DNA of 64,000 nt from Rehmannia glutinosa (Eukaryota > Streptophyta > Magnoliopsida > Lamiales > Orobanchaceae). Within the stretch, counting starts at the first letter, position 1; every line of letters begins with the position of its first letter. Shown here piece by piece: positions 47,600 through 59,712 of the stretch. The notes under the pieces are model-generated. The model saw only the letters and a program-made list of their open reading frames with translations, ran no database searches and had not been told where the DNA came from. The stretch lies in the NCBI GenBank assembly GCA_016081115.2, contig JABTTQ020003021.1, positions 62,001-126,000 of the forward strand, read 5' to 3'. A program made the position numbers and the translations under genes.

Positions 47600-49143
47600 G
47601 AATCCATGTTCACATGCTTCATCTCGCAAATAGAGCCCAAAGATGTGTCCCAAGCATTGGACGACACACATTGGATTCAAGCTATGCAAGAAGAGTCAAT
47701 CGAGTTTGAGAGAAATAAAGTATGGGAATTAGTGCAAAGACCCATACATCAAAATGTTATTGGAACCAAATGGGTGTTCGTAAATAAGATGAACGAGGAA
47801 GGTTACGCGGGTAAGAAACAAACGCAAGACTAGTAGCCAAAGGATATTGCCAAGAAGAAGGGATAGATTTTGATGAAACATTTGCCCCTCGTAGCAAGAT
47901 TGGAAAGCTATAAGGATGTTTTCTTGCCTATGTAGCTCACAAGAATTTCATTGTATATCGATGGATGTAAAAAGTGCATTCCTAAATGGTTTATTGGAAG
48001 AAGAAGTGTATGTTGAACAACCTCCAGATTTGAGCAGAAGACTCTTGGAGACAAGGTATACAAACTCAAGAAAGCCCCGTATGGATTGAAACAGGCACCA
48101 GAGCATGGTATGACACCTTGTCACAATTCCTAATCGAAAATGGATTCACAAAAGGAAAAGTAGATAGAACACTTTTTAGAATTCAAGACAAGAAGAGTAT
48201 TCTACTTGTTCAAATATATGTTGATGACATCATCTTTGGATCCACAAACAAAGAGTCGTGTGAAAAGTTTTCAAACCTCATGCAAAGTAAATTTGAAATG
48301 AGCATGATGGGAGAGCCGACATTCTTCCTTAGACTCCAAGTGAAACAAATTTGAAGGATGGAACCTTCATAAGTCGGACAAAAATACACCAGAGATTTAA
48401 TGAAAAATTTGGAATGGAAGAGAAGTCTTACGTGAAAATACCAATGAACACATCACCAAAATGGATATGGATGCGGATGGCAAGCTCAGATCAAACAAGA
48501 TACGAGCACTTATGGATCATTGCTCTCATCTCACAAAGAAGCCGGACATCACCTTTTTTGTAGGTGTATGTGCAAGATTTCAATCTGCTCCAAAAGAGAG
48601 CCACATGACAAAACATGTAAGAGAATATTGAGATACTTGAAAGAAGCCAAGAAGAGGCCTATGGTATCCAAAGGAAGGTGGATTCAAGCTAATTGGCTAT
48701 TGATTCGACTATCTTTGGATGCAGAGTGGACAGAAGAGCACTTCAGGCACATGTCAAATGCTAGAAAGACTAATTTCTGGTTTAAGAAGCAAAACTCAAT
48801 AGCCACCTCTGGTACTGAAGCGGTAATACATAGGCTGCGGCGCCTGTTGTGCCCAAGTCCTATGGATGAGACAAAGAATGTGAGAGACTATGAAATTGAG
48901 GAAAAAGAAATTCCAATCATGTGTGATAACACAAGTGCAATTGCAATTACTCAAAATCCCGCGGTTGCATTCAAGAACAAAGCACATTGATGTCGATATC
49001 ACTTCATAAGAGATCATGTTGAAAAGAAGGACATCATCCTGGAATATATCTCAACCGATAAACAACTAGCCGACATCTTCACAAAACCATTATGTGAGTC
49101 AAGATTTGAAGAACTCAAACATGAGTTGGGGTTAATTGAATGA
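47600..49143 (+). pseudogene. Element C reverse transcriptase and RNase H
   Basis: Shows QRPIHQNVIGTKWVFVNKMN (47740), FLIENGFTKGKVDRTLF (48125), catalytic IYVDDIIFGSTNKES (48215), MCDNTSAIAITQNP (48920) and DIFTKPLCESRFEELKHELG before the stop at 49141-49143. The catalytic YVDD is intact, but joins between frames at about 47820, 48010, 48110 and 48360 break the protein. Confidence 0.88.
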
Positions 49144-49702
49144 GCCGACACTCGCACGAATCAAAGAAGAGAAATGGAAAGTAAAAGGGGTGAAAAAGAG
49201 TGAAAAATGTAAATCGCCAAGAATCACCGTGTTTCGGAAAGCCATTACAACTAGTCGGTGACAGGTGAGTCACTAAGAGAATCTGTGAGAAGTAGAGTTA
49301 AATCGGCCTAAGGGATAAGTCAATAACTTATGAGCAAAGTGACAAAAACGCAAATGTTTTGACTAAGCGGGAATGTTTTAAGGAATACGTTAGCATAATG
49401 ATGATGTGTACGGGACATAAAGCCGCACACCAAGCTTATGATTGGATATAAATGTTGCCGCATTAAATACGAGACATGAAATGCTCAATAGGCGTCGCGA
49501 AATCCAAGCCGTTGATTTCGATCACAATTCAAAACCACCGCACGCCCTTTCATAAACCATATTTAAACCATTTTCGCCCAGTTTCTCTCACACTTCTAAA
49601 AACTGTTCATCTCTTTTCTCTCAAAAGCAAAGGCAAAATACTCGAAACCCTATCAATCTTCAAATCATTTTTCGAAGTTTTTCTTTGAAATAATCCCGAG
49701 AA
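49144..49702 (+). other. Spacer between pol and third gene, element C
   Basis: Non-coding and aligned with the spacers of A and B. It includes GCCGTTGATTTCGATC, GCACGCCCTTTCATAAACC and the CT-rich leader TTTCTCTCACAC before the ATG at 49703. Confidence 0.55.
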
Positions 49703-52700
49703 ATGGCACCAACTTATGACTTTACCAAGTTAGGAAAGCAAATCCACACCGGCTCTACGGTGGATTTTGACGGAAATGATGAAACAGGTCCGACGACACC
49801 CTAGTGAAGAAAATCGCTGAAAAGTTAGAAACGCCCCGATTCAAAACCATTTCGACGTTAGAATACCCGATGACATATGTGGAGGAAGTCGCACAATTCT
49901 ACGTGAATGCCGAGATTCACGATGAAGGAATCAAGTCATCTGTTAAAGCGGTGACTATCATCGCCAAGGATTTTAACATTGCTCACTACCGCCAGGAAGG
50001 AGCATCCGAGATTAAAGAAGCCGATGTAAACTTGGCCGACGATGGAAGGAAATAGCCAAGTCCGACTTTGCTTTGATAAAAATATACACAGCAAACAAGA
50101 GACTGGCCTGAAGGAGGATTATCACAAGTTGTTGGACATAGTTGCCAAATGTATCGACATCAAATTTGGCGTTTTGACCAATGTCAAAGGCAAAGCCGAT
50201 TGTAATGGCTGCAATCATCGAAGAAAAGAAGATAAACTGGGCTGAGTTTGTCTACAAAGCAGACTCTGCTTTAACGGGGAACAAGTCCTTCAAAGAAGAT
50301 GGTTCATTTGGAGGATCCTCAGGATATGGCCTGGTGATTGGCCGACTATTGGAGGTGAAAGGAGTCCCTCTTAGACATGGGAAGGCATTCCATGTTAACA
50401 AGAGGATGTTCGAGCAAACCTCTCTCGGGCGCATGTAAGAGAGCTTACGCCAAGAGAGCCGACACGGTGAGGGGGAATCACCTCGAAGATACGATTGTTT
50501 CCTCTCCGGCCAAGAAGAAATTTGCCCTCGCACTGCTAAGCTAAGAAGACTGTTGCCCCCGCAGCAAAGAAAACCAAACATGCTCCGCCCTGCAGCCAGA
50601 GTCACCGCCTAAAGCAGCCGTGTCGTGTCTCCCCGCCTCGCAGCAGCGGTCGAGAAGGACTCACAAATACCTTCTCCGATCGTCAAGAAGAGGAGAACCG
50701 AGAAGCCACGACGGCCCGCTCCTCGAGAAAAAGACACCAAAGACCCCCGGCCACAAGACTTAAGACAACATCTTCAACGAGAAATTCCCCTGGTACAAAC
50801 CAGGAGACGAAGAAGAATCGTCAGCAGTCCGAATCGAGAAACCAGTGAGTCGGTTACTCCTAGCACAAATACAGGAGACTATCGGAGAAGTAGAGTCTCA
50901 GATGTAGTTGATGAAATGACCAAGTCTGCCGAAGGCGATCAGCAGAGGCAACCCGAAGACACTGTTGTAGCTCACACAAACAAGCACAAGAAGAACCCGC
51001 CAGAAAGCGGATAGTGATGTAATGATCCTATCTCCACCTTACCCGGACATCCAAAATCGTCTGCGTGAGTGGAGAAAATGGAAGTTGAGTAAGTCAAGGG
51101 AACAGTTCCAACGGCCCGAGTTCATAGAAGAAGAAGAATCGCTAAATTTCCTTGGAGTAACTCTTTGTGCTCCTACTGGATGAAGACAAGCGCACATGAC
51201 ATCCTGCAGATCTACAAGGACAAGGAGAGAGAAAAGCAAGTCAAGAAGCCGAAGCACGTGAGAAGGCAAGCATCCGCCCTATCTCCGGCACCCGTAACAC
51301 ACACATCCTCTCCTTGATGTCTTCTCCGACAGTGACGAGGAATCAGAAGAATGCCGCACGTAAGAGAAGAGTTGCAAATGCAGCAAGCATTGCACGAGTC
51401 AAGAATCCTTCACGAGCAAAGACTAATGGAGGGACCAGGAGAGTCCTCCGAACACACTGAAATCGATCCAATGGGAGTGGTTCGACAAATAATAGCATTG
51501 TTGTTGCTGCTACCACTTCCCCACCTCACTCGAGAAGAAGGCAATAAGGGAGTGGCGATGAAAGCGGGACGATGGGGACCCCAGTCGAGCCAACCCCTAT
51601 TGAAGGTGTGCTACCACCACCCCAACGGCTGAACAATCAATCGAAACAGCCGGGAGTTTGGAGACGAGTGACCCCATTACAAGTCACTCGGTTGGTGCGC
51701 CTGTGAGGGGGAAATCCTCCTCCACTGCAGCAAGGTCGGAGGATGTTGCAGATGACTCCACAACGAATCAAGGAGGCGAAGTAGAGAAAATACAAACACA
51801 AGAAGAAAGCAAGTTGCCATCAACGAAGCTCAGACGATTGAGACTGTCTCACTGAGGTGCCAACCGCCGAAGGCTAATGACGCCGCGATGCAAATCGAGA
51901 CTCCAATGGATGCCACCGTAGAAAACCCTAAGACACCGACATCGTCGGGAGGACAATGCCTCGCCGCAGAGAGACTCGGGCTGGAGGTAATGAAGGCCCA
52001 CGGGAGGTTGAGACTTCCGGGGTAAAGAAGTCAAGTAGAGAACATCCCTCCCGCTATAATCGACCCATCCGAGAAGGAGATAAGCGCACTTCATGATTCC
52101 CAGGATAATCCCGATGTATCCTTTCCGGGATCGGAAGGCGAAGAAAAGTTCGAGTCATCCCGAGTGCCAAATCCAAAAGACTCAAGTGGGTGTTCCAAGC
52201 ACGAGTAAGTCCGATCCCAAGACTACTCGTCAAACCTTTAACTTTGATGATGAGCCACCAATGGAAATCTCATCATCGTCCGATGACGCATCGATAAGGT
52301 CGAGGACGTCACGCAATTGGAAAAATCGTTTGAGACCAACGGTCGATTAAGATACCGAGGCTCAAGAACCGAGACCAACGGGCTGAGACAGTGAGGCTCA
52401 GAAATCGACTACTTCACAACAAAACCCGGTGAACCAAAGATCCACCGAGCAGGCTCCTCAAGCCGCAGCAGGATCGATTCCCAAAAGAACTTCACGCGCA
52501 CCGCTCATCATTGAACAGATCCCGGTTGGCGGTGATGAAACTTTTGTAGAATCTTTTCCGTTTTCCCCGGAGGTACCCGAACTCCATGAAGAGTCGAGAA
52601 TGAACGCGCGACGCTATCACGCATCACTCCTGTTTTCTCTTCGATACCATTGTTCCACCGCTTATGACTTTGATGATGTATGGTCATCACCGCAAAGAAG

Positions 52701-54259
52701 AATCAAAGCGCACGAGAAGTGTTCAAGGCACTATTTGCCGAGGTTGAACGGATGGAGAAGCATCGGCCTCTTTGGACATGCGATCGACAACAGAGATGCC
52801 ACCCCTTTACAGTGTACCGACTTGAGAGGCATACTTGATCAATCGGGAATGGTGGCAACAAAAGAAACAATGCGCGTGGAACAAGTCGATTCTTCGTGAC
52901 AATCGCTCAACAAGCCGATGGTATGGAGAGTCGAAAATGCCGATGCAAAAACAAAGCCGAGAGAACATATTGAGCATATGCATGAAGCTCATCATCGCCG
53001 AGATAAAAACTCTGCGTGAGCGAAATACAAATGATCTACGGCGTTTGGAAGAACACGTGACAAGAAAATTCAGCCTTCTCATGGTGAGATGAAGTGATTT
53101 GCAGAATCCAACGCTACTCGATCCGAATTCGTGTTGCTTACAACGCAGCAGACTTGAAGCGAGAACCTCGACTATCCGTGAGGCTCGACTTCATGCTTGC
53201 CAAAGATGTTCCCGGGGTTCCTCTATCCTTTGATGATGCCAAAAAGGGGGAAGAGGAATACCTTAAAGCAAAGAAAAAATCAAGGTTTGAAAAGAAAGGA
53301 GCAAAGCGGTGAGAAGGAAAATCAGTTGAGGAAATTTTGAAACAAAAGAAAGGAAAATCACTGAGGGGGAAGGACCAAAAGATATGACCTTGATGATTGC
53401 ATAAACCCCTCAACAGGTCCTGTCACACGGTGACATTATAAGCAAAGAACTCCCCGTGACTCGCCACTCCAACACTCTGTATCTATGGTTGAGAAGAGAA
53501 AAACAATTGAAGCGGGGATAAAGGAAGTGGAAGGAAGAATGGATGCGAGTTATGAACATCTTGAAAGAACACGGAGGCATTCCAAAGAGACGAGAGACAC
53601 TTATGTCATTTCGGATGTCGGGACGAGCCACGATCAGTTGATGAATTTAAAACGCTCGAACTGAGGGATATTTTGCAAATATGTCCATGGCTCAAGCTTG
53701 GGACTTGTCTTGGGAAAAGGGTCTCACGTTATGTGAAGAAAAGTCGACAGCAAGAGACTTCCTAGCGGTACTCTGCTGGTCACTCGCTAGTCACTCACCT
53801 CGGTGGGAAGAAGAAGACAAAGACAAGATACGCCAGGAGGTAGAGGAAGAAGCGATGAGTGGAGGAAGAAGCTTGGACCTAGGCCTCCGCCCAAGAATAT
53901 TGAATATGTAGATCCGGGGAAAGAAAGGAGGGATCTCTCGGGTCGGGCTTGACCAAGTGACAAATTTGAAAGTGGCTAAAACTAACGCCGAGTATGCAAA
54001 AAGAATAGAAGAAGAAAACAAGAGACAAACTCGGCTATGGCGGGAGAGAAAGGAAAGAATAAGAAAAGATGAAGCTACCAGGAAGGCATATGAGAAGAAA
54101 AAGAAGGCGGTGACGACGAGAAAAAGAGAAGAAGAGAAGAAGATCTTGATCAAGATGAAAGAAGGAGACAATGAAGGAAATGAAGTGTTGATGTCCAACC
54201 CTTCATGTATTTTATTATGTAAATACATACAATGTAAGTCTTACGTAATAAAGCTATAA
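49703..54259 (+). pseudogene. Element C third open reading region, broken
   Basis: ATG at 49703 begins MAPTYDFTKLGKQIHTGSTV. Next are YPMTYVEEVAQFYVNAEIHD (49860) and GYGLVIGRLLEVKGVPLRHG followed by KAFHVNKRMF (50320-50420), the best-preserved N-terminal block. Then Arg/Pro-rich linkers, MHEQRLMEGPGES-type segment (51410), NFDDEPPMEISSSSDDASI (52240), VPLSFDDAKKGEEEY (53215), MSMAQAWDLSWEKGL (53681) and the charged coiled coil RIEEENKRQTRLW to the stop at 54257-54259. About 4.56 kb, the same length class as A and B. Lys/Arg-rich patches could act as nuclear signals. No membrane helix seen. Function unknown. Confidence 0.7.
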
Positions 54260-54441
54260 ATTCTTTATTTTCGAGTGTAGACAAATATGTGCTCGATACA
54301 CCTTGTAAATGATTGTGTAAAAGAACAGGAATGATATGATCAATAAAAGATCTATTCTCGCATACATTCTATGTCAATACACTATCTCAGTATGTATCTT
54401 TGTTGTTTGCATTTTTGAATGATTTAAGTTTTGGCATCATC

Positions 54442-54455
54442 AAAAAGGGGGAAAT
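54442..54455 (+). other. Element C polypurine tract
   Basis: AAAAAGGGGGAAAT immediately before the 3' LTR start TGTTAGG. Confidence 0.92.
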
Positions 54456-56003
54456 TGTTAGGAATTTTATTGGTTAGATTTTGATGAATGCCATGTAAAA
54501 CTTAGAATAGAAAGTTGGCACCCCAATTCTTGCTGTAAAATGTATTGTAACAATTAGAGCCGCCAAGCTGAGTTAAGTCGCCTACGCCATAACATGCAAG
54601 AAGACAAACCAAAACCGGAAGAAAGACCTTCCGTGAAACAAATTTGAATATGGCAAAGAAGAGTAGACGGGAACTCTACTAAAAAGCGGTGAGATGCGGT
54701 GAGTGGAGCATCATCAAGTCAACTCAAGAAAAGCCAAGTCTCAAGTTGAAGTGAGAAGAGTCATCCATGATTGGAAGTCGACTCTAAGTCACCTGGGGAA
54801 AACAAGGAAAAGCGGTCAAGTCGAGATAATCAGTAAAAAGAACCGTTGCCGATTAAATCAAGAGATTTACTTAAACAAGTAATATCTCCATACCACCTTT
54901 CTTGGAGTGCTCAGTCCCGAGAAGCGTGCAAAAGGAATGAACCAATGGGAAGCACTACACCGTGTCGAACTACGAAAAGGTGAAAGAACAATTCATACGA
55001 GGAAATGGCAATTCCAAGAAGCGCAACAAGACAAGCTAACGATCGCAAGTGACTTTCAAAAATAAGCCTATCTCTTCAACGGGCAAATTTTTGAAAGTTC
55101 ACTATAAAAGGCGAGGAGTTTGTTTGAGAAAAAGAGATACATAGATGACACATATGTGAGATATACAAGCATATTAGAAAAATTGAAATATTCTCAATCC
55201 TCAAGCCTACATTACGAAGAACATCAATCCAACACTCACTGTGAAGGAAAGATAACTTCAATCGGTTGAAGAGGAAAATATCGAAAACAAGGGTCTACAT
55301 TCCGGAAGGATTGTAGGAAGGTTCAAGGTTGAGCCAAGTCTTAAGCTTTTGGAGGGCTTCGTGATCAAATCCAAAGAGCTTGAGCAAGTGAGTTGTAGTA
55401 GCAAGGCTGCCTGTGAAGAAGCCGAGTCGCACGAGAAGCCACCGGTGAGTGATCAAGGCGTCTCGATCGAGTCCAAGGGATCAAGTTTGTTGTGATCAAG
55501 ACTTGTATCCGGACTGTTACCACTTTGTAAACCGATCATTACTTAGTGGATTCCTCCGGGGAGTTGGAGAAGAGAGGAGTAGAAGAATTACCCCATCTTG
55601 AACCTCTATAAAAATTTCATTGTGTCATTTACATTTCAAAGACTTTAATTCTTGCAATTTTAATCGCTTATATCTCACGATAAATTTGCTATCCACTTGA
55701 TAAATTATAAGTACTAAACCAAGCACTAAATTCTTACTTAATCAAACTTAAGGGTGTTAAGTCTTCAATAAAAATAAAACCACGGTTGAGTTAAATTATA
55801 GCCAACAACGGTGAGTTACTCCATCAACAGCTTTAGTCGAAGTCATTTGAGAGATTAACTCTCTTGAGTGACTAATTCGTTTGTCCATCAAGGACACAAA
55901 TTGTGTAGAATCAACTCAGAGATTTAAAAGGACTAAATCGAAAATTTGGTAAGGTTTATTCAACCCCTTCTAAACCTTACACTTACACCCCTTGGGACCT
56001 ACA
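54456..56003 (+). repeat. Element C 3' LTR
   Basis: 1548 bp, TGTTAGGAAT to GGGACCTACA, followed by the AACTA duplication. It differs from the 5' LTR mainly by short indels and by changes in CTG/CAG-like words. Confidence 0.95.
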
Positions 56004-56560
56004 AACTACATAAGCAAGTCATAAATAACAAACCCATACTACATAAGTAACAAGCCTATACTACATAAGCAACAAATACACACTTCGTATGCACCAGGGA
56101 TATATAAACTACATAAGCAAGTCATAAGCAACAAACCCATACTAGACACGCAGCAAGCCTATACTACATAAGCAACGAATATGCACTACATATGCACCAC
56201 AGATACATTAACTACATAAGTCGGTCATAGCAACAAACCCATACTACATAAGCAACAAGCCTATACTACATAAGCAATGAATATATACTACGTTTGTACC
56301 ACGGATACATTGACTACATAAGTAAGTCATAAGCAACAAACCCATACTATATAAGCAACGAATATACACTACATATGCTACACAGATACATTAACTACAT
56401 AAGCAAGTCATAAGCAACAAACTCATACTACATGAGCAAACGAATATACACTACATATACAACACAAATACATTAACTACATAAGCAAGTAATAAGCAAC
56501 AATCTTATACTACGTAAACAACAGATATACACTACATATGCAACACAAATATGATTAAAT
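56004..56560. repeat. Minisatellite, about 103-bp unit
   Basis: The anchor AACTACATAAG recurs at 56004, 56107, 56210, 56312 (GACTAC variant), 56393 and 56475, giving spacings of 103, 103, 102, 81 and 82 bp. The unit itself is built from the shorter word CTACATAAGCAAC. Units with 81-82 bp lack one inner word. The array also continues left of element C for a few bases. Confidence 0.88.
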
Positions 56561-56580
56561 TACACATGTAAAATGGTTAT

Positions 56581-57392
56581 TAGGGGTGGGCATCGGGTCG
56601 GGTAATCGGGTAATCGGGTTTTCGGGTCAGGTACCCGAAAAATCGGGTGGGATATTTTGCTACCCGATCCCGACCCGATGAAAATCGGGTATCCGAGTTT
56701 CGGGTATCCGAAAATGTCGTATCCGAGTTTAGGGTTTCGGGTAATGGAAGGAAAATGAAGGAGAAAAGTAGAAAAATAAAATGCAAATGTAAATGAAAGA
56801 AAGGAAATGAATCTTGTGGCCATCTCTTTCTTCTCTTCTCTTACTATTTTTCTCACAGCATGTCTTCTCTGTTGCTGCTATATCTTTTTTTTTTATGTTT
56901 TCCTATTATGCTAAAATAGAAATTTTTACGGGTCGCCGCCACCGTCGTTGTTTCTGCCTTCGTGTTCCCTTCTTTTGCTTACATATTATTCTCTTTGTTT
57001 CTCATCTTCTGCGTTTAGTGAAGAACTTGTGCGATTTGGTTTTGGTAATAAAGGAAATAAAAAGAAGATATGAAGAAGATAAGTGAAGAACAGTTAAGAG
57101 GAAGGAAAAAGACAAAAACTTATGTTTTTCAAACATAGATGTCAGATGCATTATGTAAAAGAAAGTAACAATCCGTCTGGACATCACTCATCTTTTCTTT
57201 TTAAATTAAATTATCGGTACCCGATACCCGTTCGGGTAGAATATTATTACCCGACTCCCGACCCGAAATCCTAAGTTCGGGTATCGGGTAACCCATTACC
57301 CGATTTTTCTTTGAAAATACCCGATCCAATCGGGTAAAACCCGATCGGGTCGGGTCGGGACCCGAAAACCCAGCCCCGAATGCCCACCCCTA
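56581..57392. mobile_element. hAT-like non-autonomous element, 812 bp
   Basis: Terminal inverted repeats TAGGGGTGGGCAT / ATGCCCACCCCTA with a perfect 8-bp target duplication ATGGTTAT (56573-56580 and 57393-57400). The first 150 and last 175 bp are packed with CGGGTA/TACCCG words forming long subterminal inverted repeats. The centre is unrelated AT-rich sequence without a transposase. The features fit a non-autonomous hAT element. Confidence 0.88.
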
Positions 57393-57400
57393 ATGGTTAT

Positions 57401-57612
57401 ACTACACATGCAATGATTATATTATATAAGCAGTTAACAACAGAATATGCTGGAGAAAAAAAACGTGAATATGAGGGATATGGGTTACTCAAAAACTGAA
57501 AACGTGTATCGCGTGAAAGGGGGAAGGAAATTGAACGTGATTGAGATCTCATCAAATCTCAATAATTGAGTCTATATTGTAAAATGACCACTCTACCCTT
57601 CTTAGTTGTTGA

Positions 57613-57651
<39 letters not shown>

Positions 57652-58403
57652 CCCTAAAATCTAGACCACCCAAAAATGTTAATCTATAGTTAGGATTGGG
57701 TCTTATGGACTCACCCCAAATGGGAGGACCAAATTTTTAATTGCTAACCAAATTTATTCATCAATATTTTTAAGAGCTACCTCAGTTTTACAAAACTGCT
57801 TTTTAATCATATTAATTTTGCTACTTTGGCTTATAATTTGGAATCGTGTATTTTTTGGGATTAAAATATTTCTGATCACTTATTTTTGTAATGCGATTTT
57901 AATTTTATATTCTCATTGTTTTGTACATCATGCTTGCAAAACTATCGCTAAAATAAAATGACCCACTGACGCATAAAATTAATACTACTGGAGCAATAAC
58001 TATTCCAGAAAAGCAAAAACTTATATTATGTACCATGAAAGCAAAACAAAAAGATACTATAAAAGCATATATCTATTAATACGAAAGCAATCTCAACTTC
58101 ATATACTACTAAAGTGAGAAAGATGACCTATTAAAGCGTAAAAATTGTACCACTAAAGTAATAACTATTCCAAAAAAAGCAAAACATAAACTATGTACCA
58201 TGAAAGCAAAAAACAAAAATACTATAAAAGCATTAATTTATTAACAAGGAAGCAATCACAACTTCATATACTATTAAAGGGCCGATGTTTGTGTACAATA
58301 AAAATACCTTCCCCCCTCCCAACACCATTGTGATCCCTCCTTGTGTTTCTCACTACCGGATACAACCTTCATTTTCCCGCTACCTTTCGCCATTTCAATT
58401 AAC
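57401..58403. repeat. AT-rich repeats: (AT)n and a 165-bp direct repeat
   Basis: An AT tract lies at 57617-57645. A conserved segment next to it (57690-57720) is the inverse of 27291-27328. From about 57950 to 58275 a unit of about 165 bp is repeated (TACCATGAAAGCAAAA at 58031 and 58196), rich in AAAGCA words. No gene seen. 58280-58403 is unique-looking flank. Confidence 0.6.
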
Positions 58404-58648
58404 TGTTAGTCCAAGTGGCTACGATAATCTAGAGGGGGGGTGAATAGATTATCTAGGTTTTTCAGATTTTGCCCTCTTTTTCGAATAATCAACCAAAGAC
58501 GAGAATGTAAATGCGGAAATAAAACAACACTCGTCGATTTAAAGAGGTTCAACCCACCTAGGGCCTAATCCTCTACCACCCCAAAGATCTCAGGGATGGA
58601 TTTCAAAAAAAGAAAAGATTTTATTAATTTACCAAAAATTAATACAAC

Positions 58649-58775
58649 ACCTTGAGGATTACCACAATCCTCTTACACCACCTTGAGGATTACCACAACC
58701 CTCTTACAACACCTTGAGGATTACCACAACCCTCTTACAACACCTTTGAAGATTACCACAACCTTCAAACACCTA
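58649..58775. repeat. Short tandem repeat in element D LTR, about 34-38 bp unit
   Basis: CACCTTGAGGATTACCACAA(T/C)CCTCTTACA is repeated about three times, with a fourth diverged copy (CACCTTTGAAGATTACCACAACC). Confidence 0.85.
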
Positions 58776-59037
58776 TCACCTAGATCACCCAAGTGTATTC
58801 TTACCACAAGAATACTCACAAGGATGTCTTGTGTTGAATGATGACCAAAATCAAGATTACAACTCAATAATGATTGATACAATATGAGTACAAGTGTAAT
58901 CAAGAATTGAGAGCCTAGACCTCAAATTTGTGCAAGTGAAAGTGCTTAGGCTAATACAACAAGATATATGAAAGTGTTTGCTTTGTATGCTCTTTGCTTG
59001 TATATTGTGTTGTGTCTTGTTGCTTGAATGAAGCCTC

Positions 59038-59045
59038 TATTTATA
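59038..59045 (-). promoter_or_regulatory. TATA box of element D LTR
   Basis: On the minus strand CCTATAAATAGAGGC, a canonical plant TATA box, inside the LTR in the right orientation for the element. Confidence 0.75.
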
Positions 59046-59696
59046 GGAGAGGTCTTGGCTTTGATTTCCAGACATTGGCTCCTCCTTGGGGAGTGATTTG
59101 CTGAAAAAGAAACCATTTAAAATCATCAATATAGCTGTTAGAAATCAATCCCACAAAATAGGGAAAAAGCATGCAAAACGCATACGGATAGTTTCTTTGT
59201 CAAACATGGGGTTCGACCGGTCGCGCAGAGATAAGATTGAAATTGAATTCTGCGAATTTTTACACAGGGGGACCGGTCGAAGGGGGGTGCGACCGGTCGC
59301 CCTCAGCTGTGACCGGTTGCCCTTGACGTTTTTACGAGAGAAGTCCTGGAACAAAATCCAACTTGCAGTGCATGGTCGCTCACCACGGCCGACATCGGCC
59401 GACCACACCGGTCGCCCACCTGGTCGACCGGTCGCGCTCCTTTTTTTTCTTACGCCCCATTTTCTGTTTCAAAACTCAACTCAGTGTACGGGTTGCCCTA
59501 TAGGGCGACCGGTCGACTGAAACAAAAGTGTTGTCCAATTTTAAATCGAAAATAAACTTCAAGAAATACTCCAAAAAATAGTAAAAACATTTTAGATCGA
59601 TTGGAAGTGTTAGGACAACATTTAGGGACATTGTTTTGGTATAAAAACTCTTTAGAACAAAATCATCAAAATCATGATAAAAACATTTATCTAACA

Positions 59697-59712
59697 AACT
59701 CCCCTTTTGATG
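59697..59712 (-). other. Element D polypurine tract
   Basis: Minus strand CATCAAAAGGGGAGTT directly precedes the LTR start TGTTAGATAAATG. Confidence 0.85.

Larger units (their letters stand above)
42035..56003 (+). mobile_element. Sirevirus-like element C, full length
   Basis: 13,969 bp on the plus strand with LTRs 42035-43573 and 54456-56003. A perfect AACTA duplication lies at 42030-42034 and 56004-56008. It has primer site, gag, protease, integrase, reverse transcriptase, RNase H, third region and purine tract, all in the order of A and B. It is complete in structure, but every gene contains frameshifts, many at positions where other copies have CAG or CTG. Confidence 0.95.
58404..59696 (-). 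repeat. Element D 3' LTR
   Basis: 1293 bp, plus-strand ends TGTTAGTCCA and ATCTAACA. It contains three close copies of CACCTTGAGGATTACCACAA-type words (about 58650-58760), a TATA box, and seven GACCGGTC-like palindromes at 59215-59514. The second LTR is not in the window, so the boundaries rest on the TG/CA ends and the adjacent purine tract. Confidence 0.85.

Noticed and set aside
49703..54259. Classical envelope glycoprotein in element C
   Set aside because: No signal peptide, transmembrane helix, cysteine pattern or glycosylation-rich ectodomain was seen in any copy.
27812..56003. One large inverted duplication creating B and C
   Set aside because: The two elements have different perfect target duplications and different LTR starts (TGTTGGG versus TGTTAGG), so they inserted separately.
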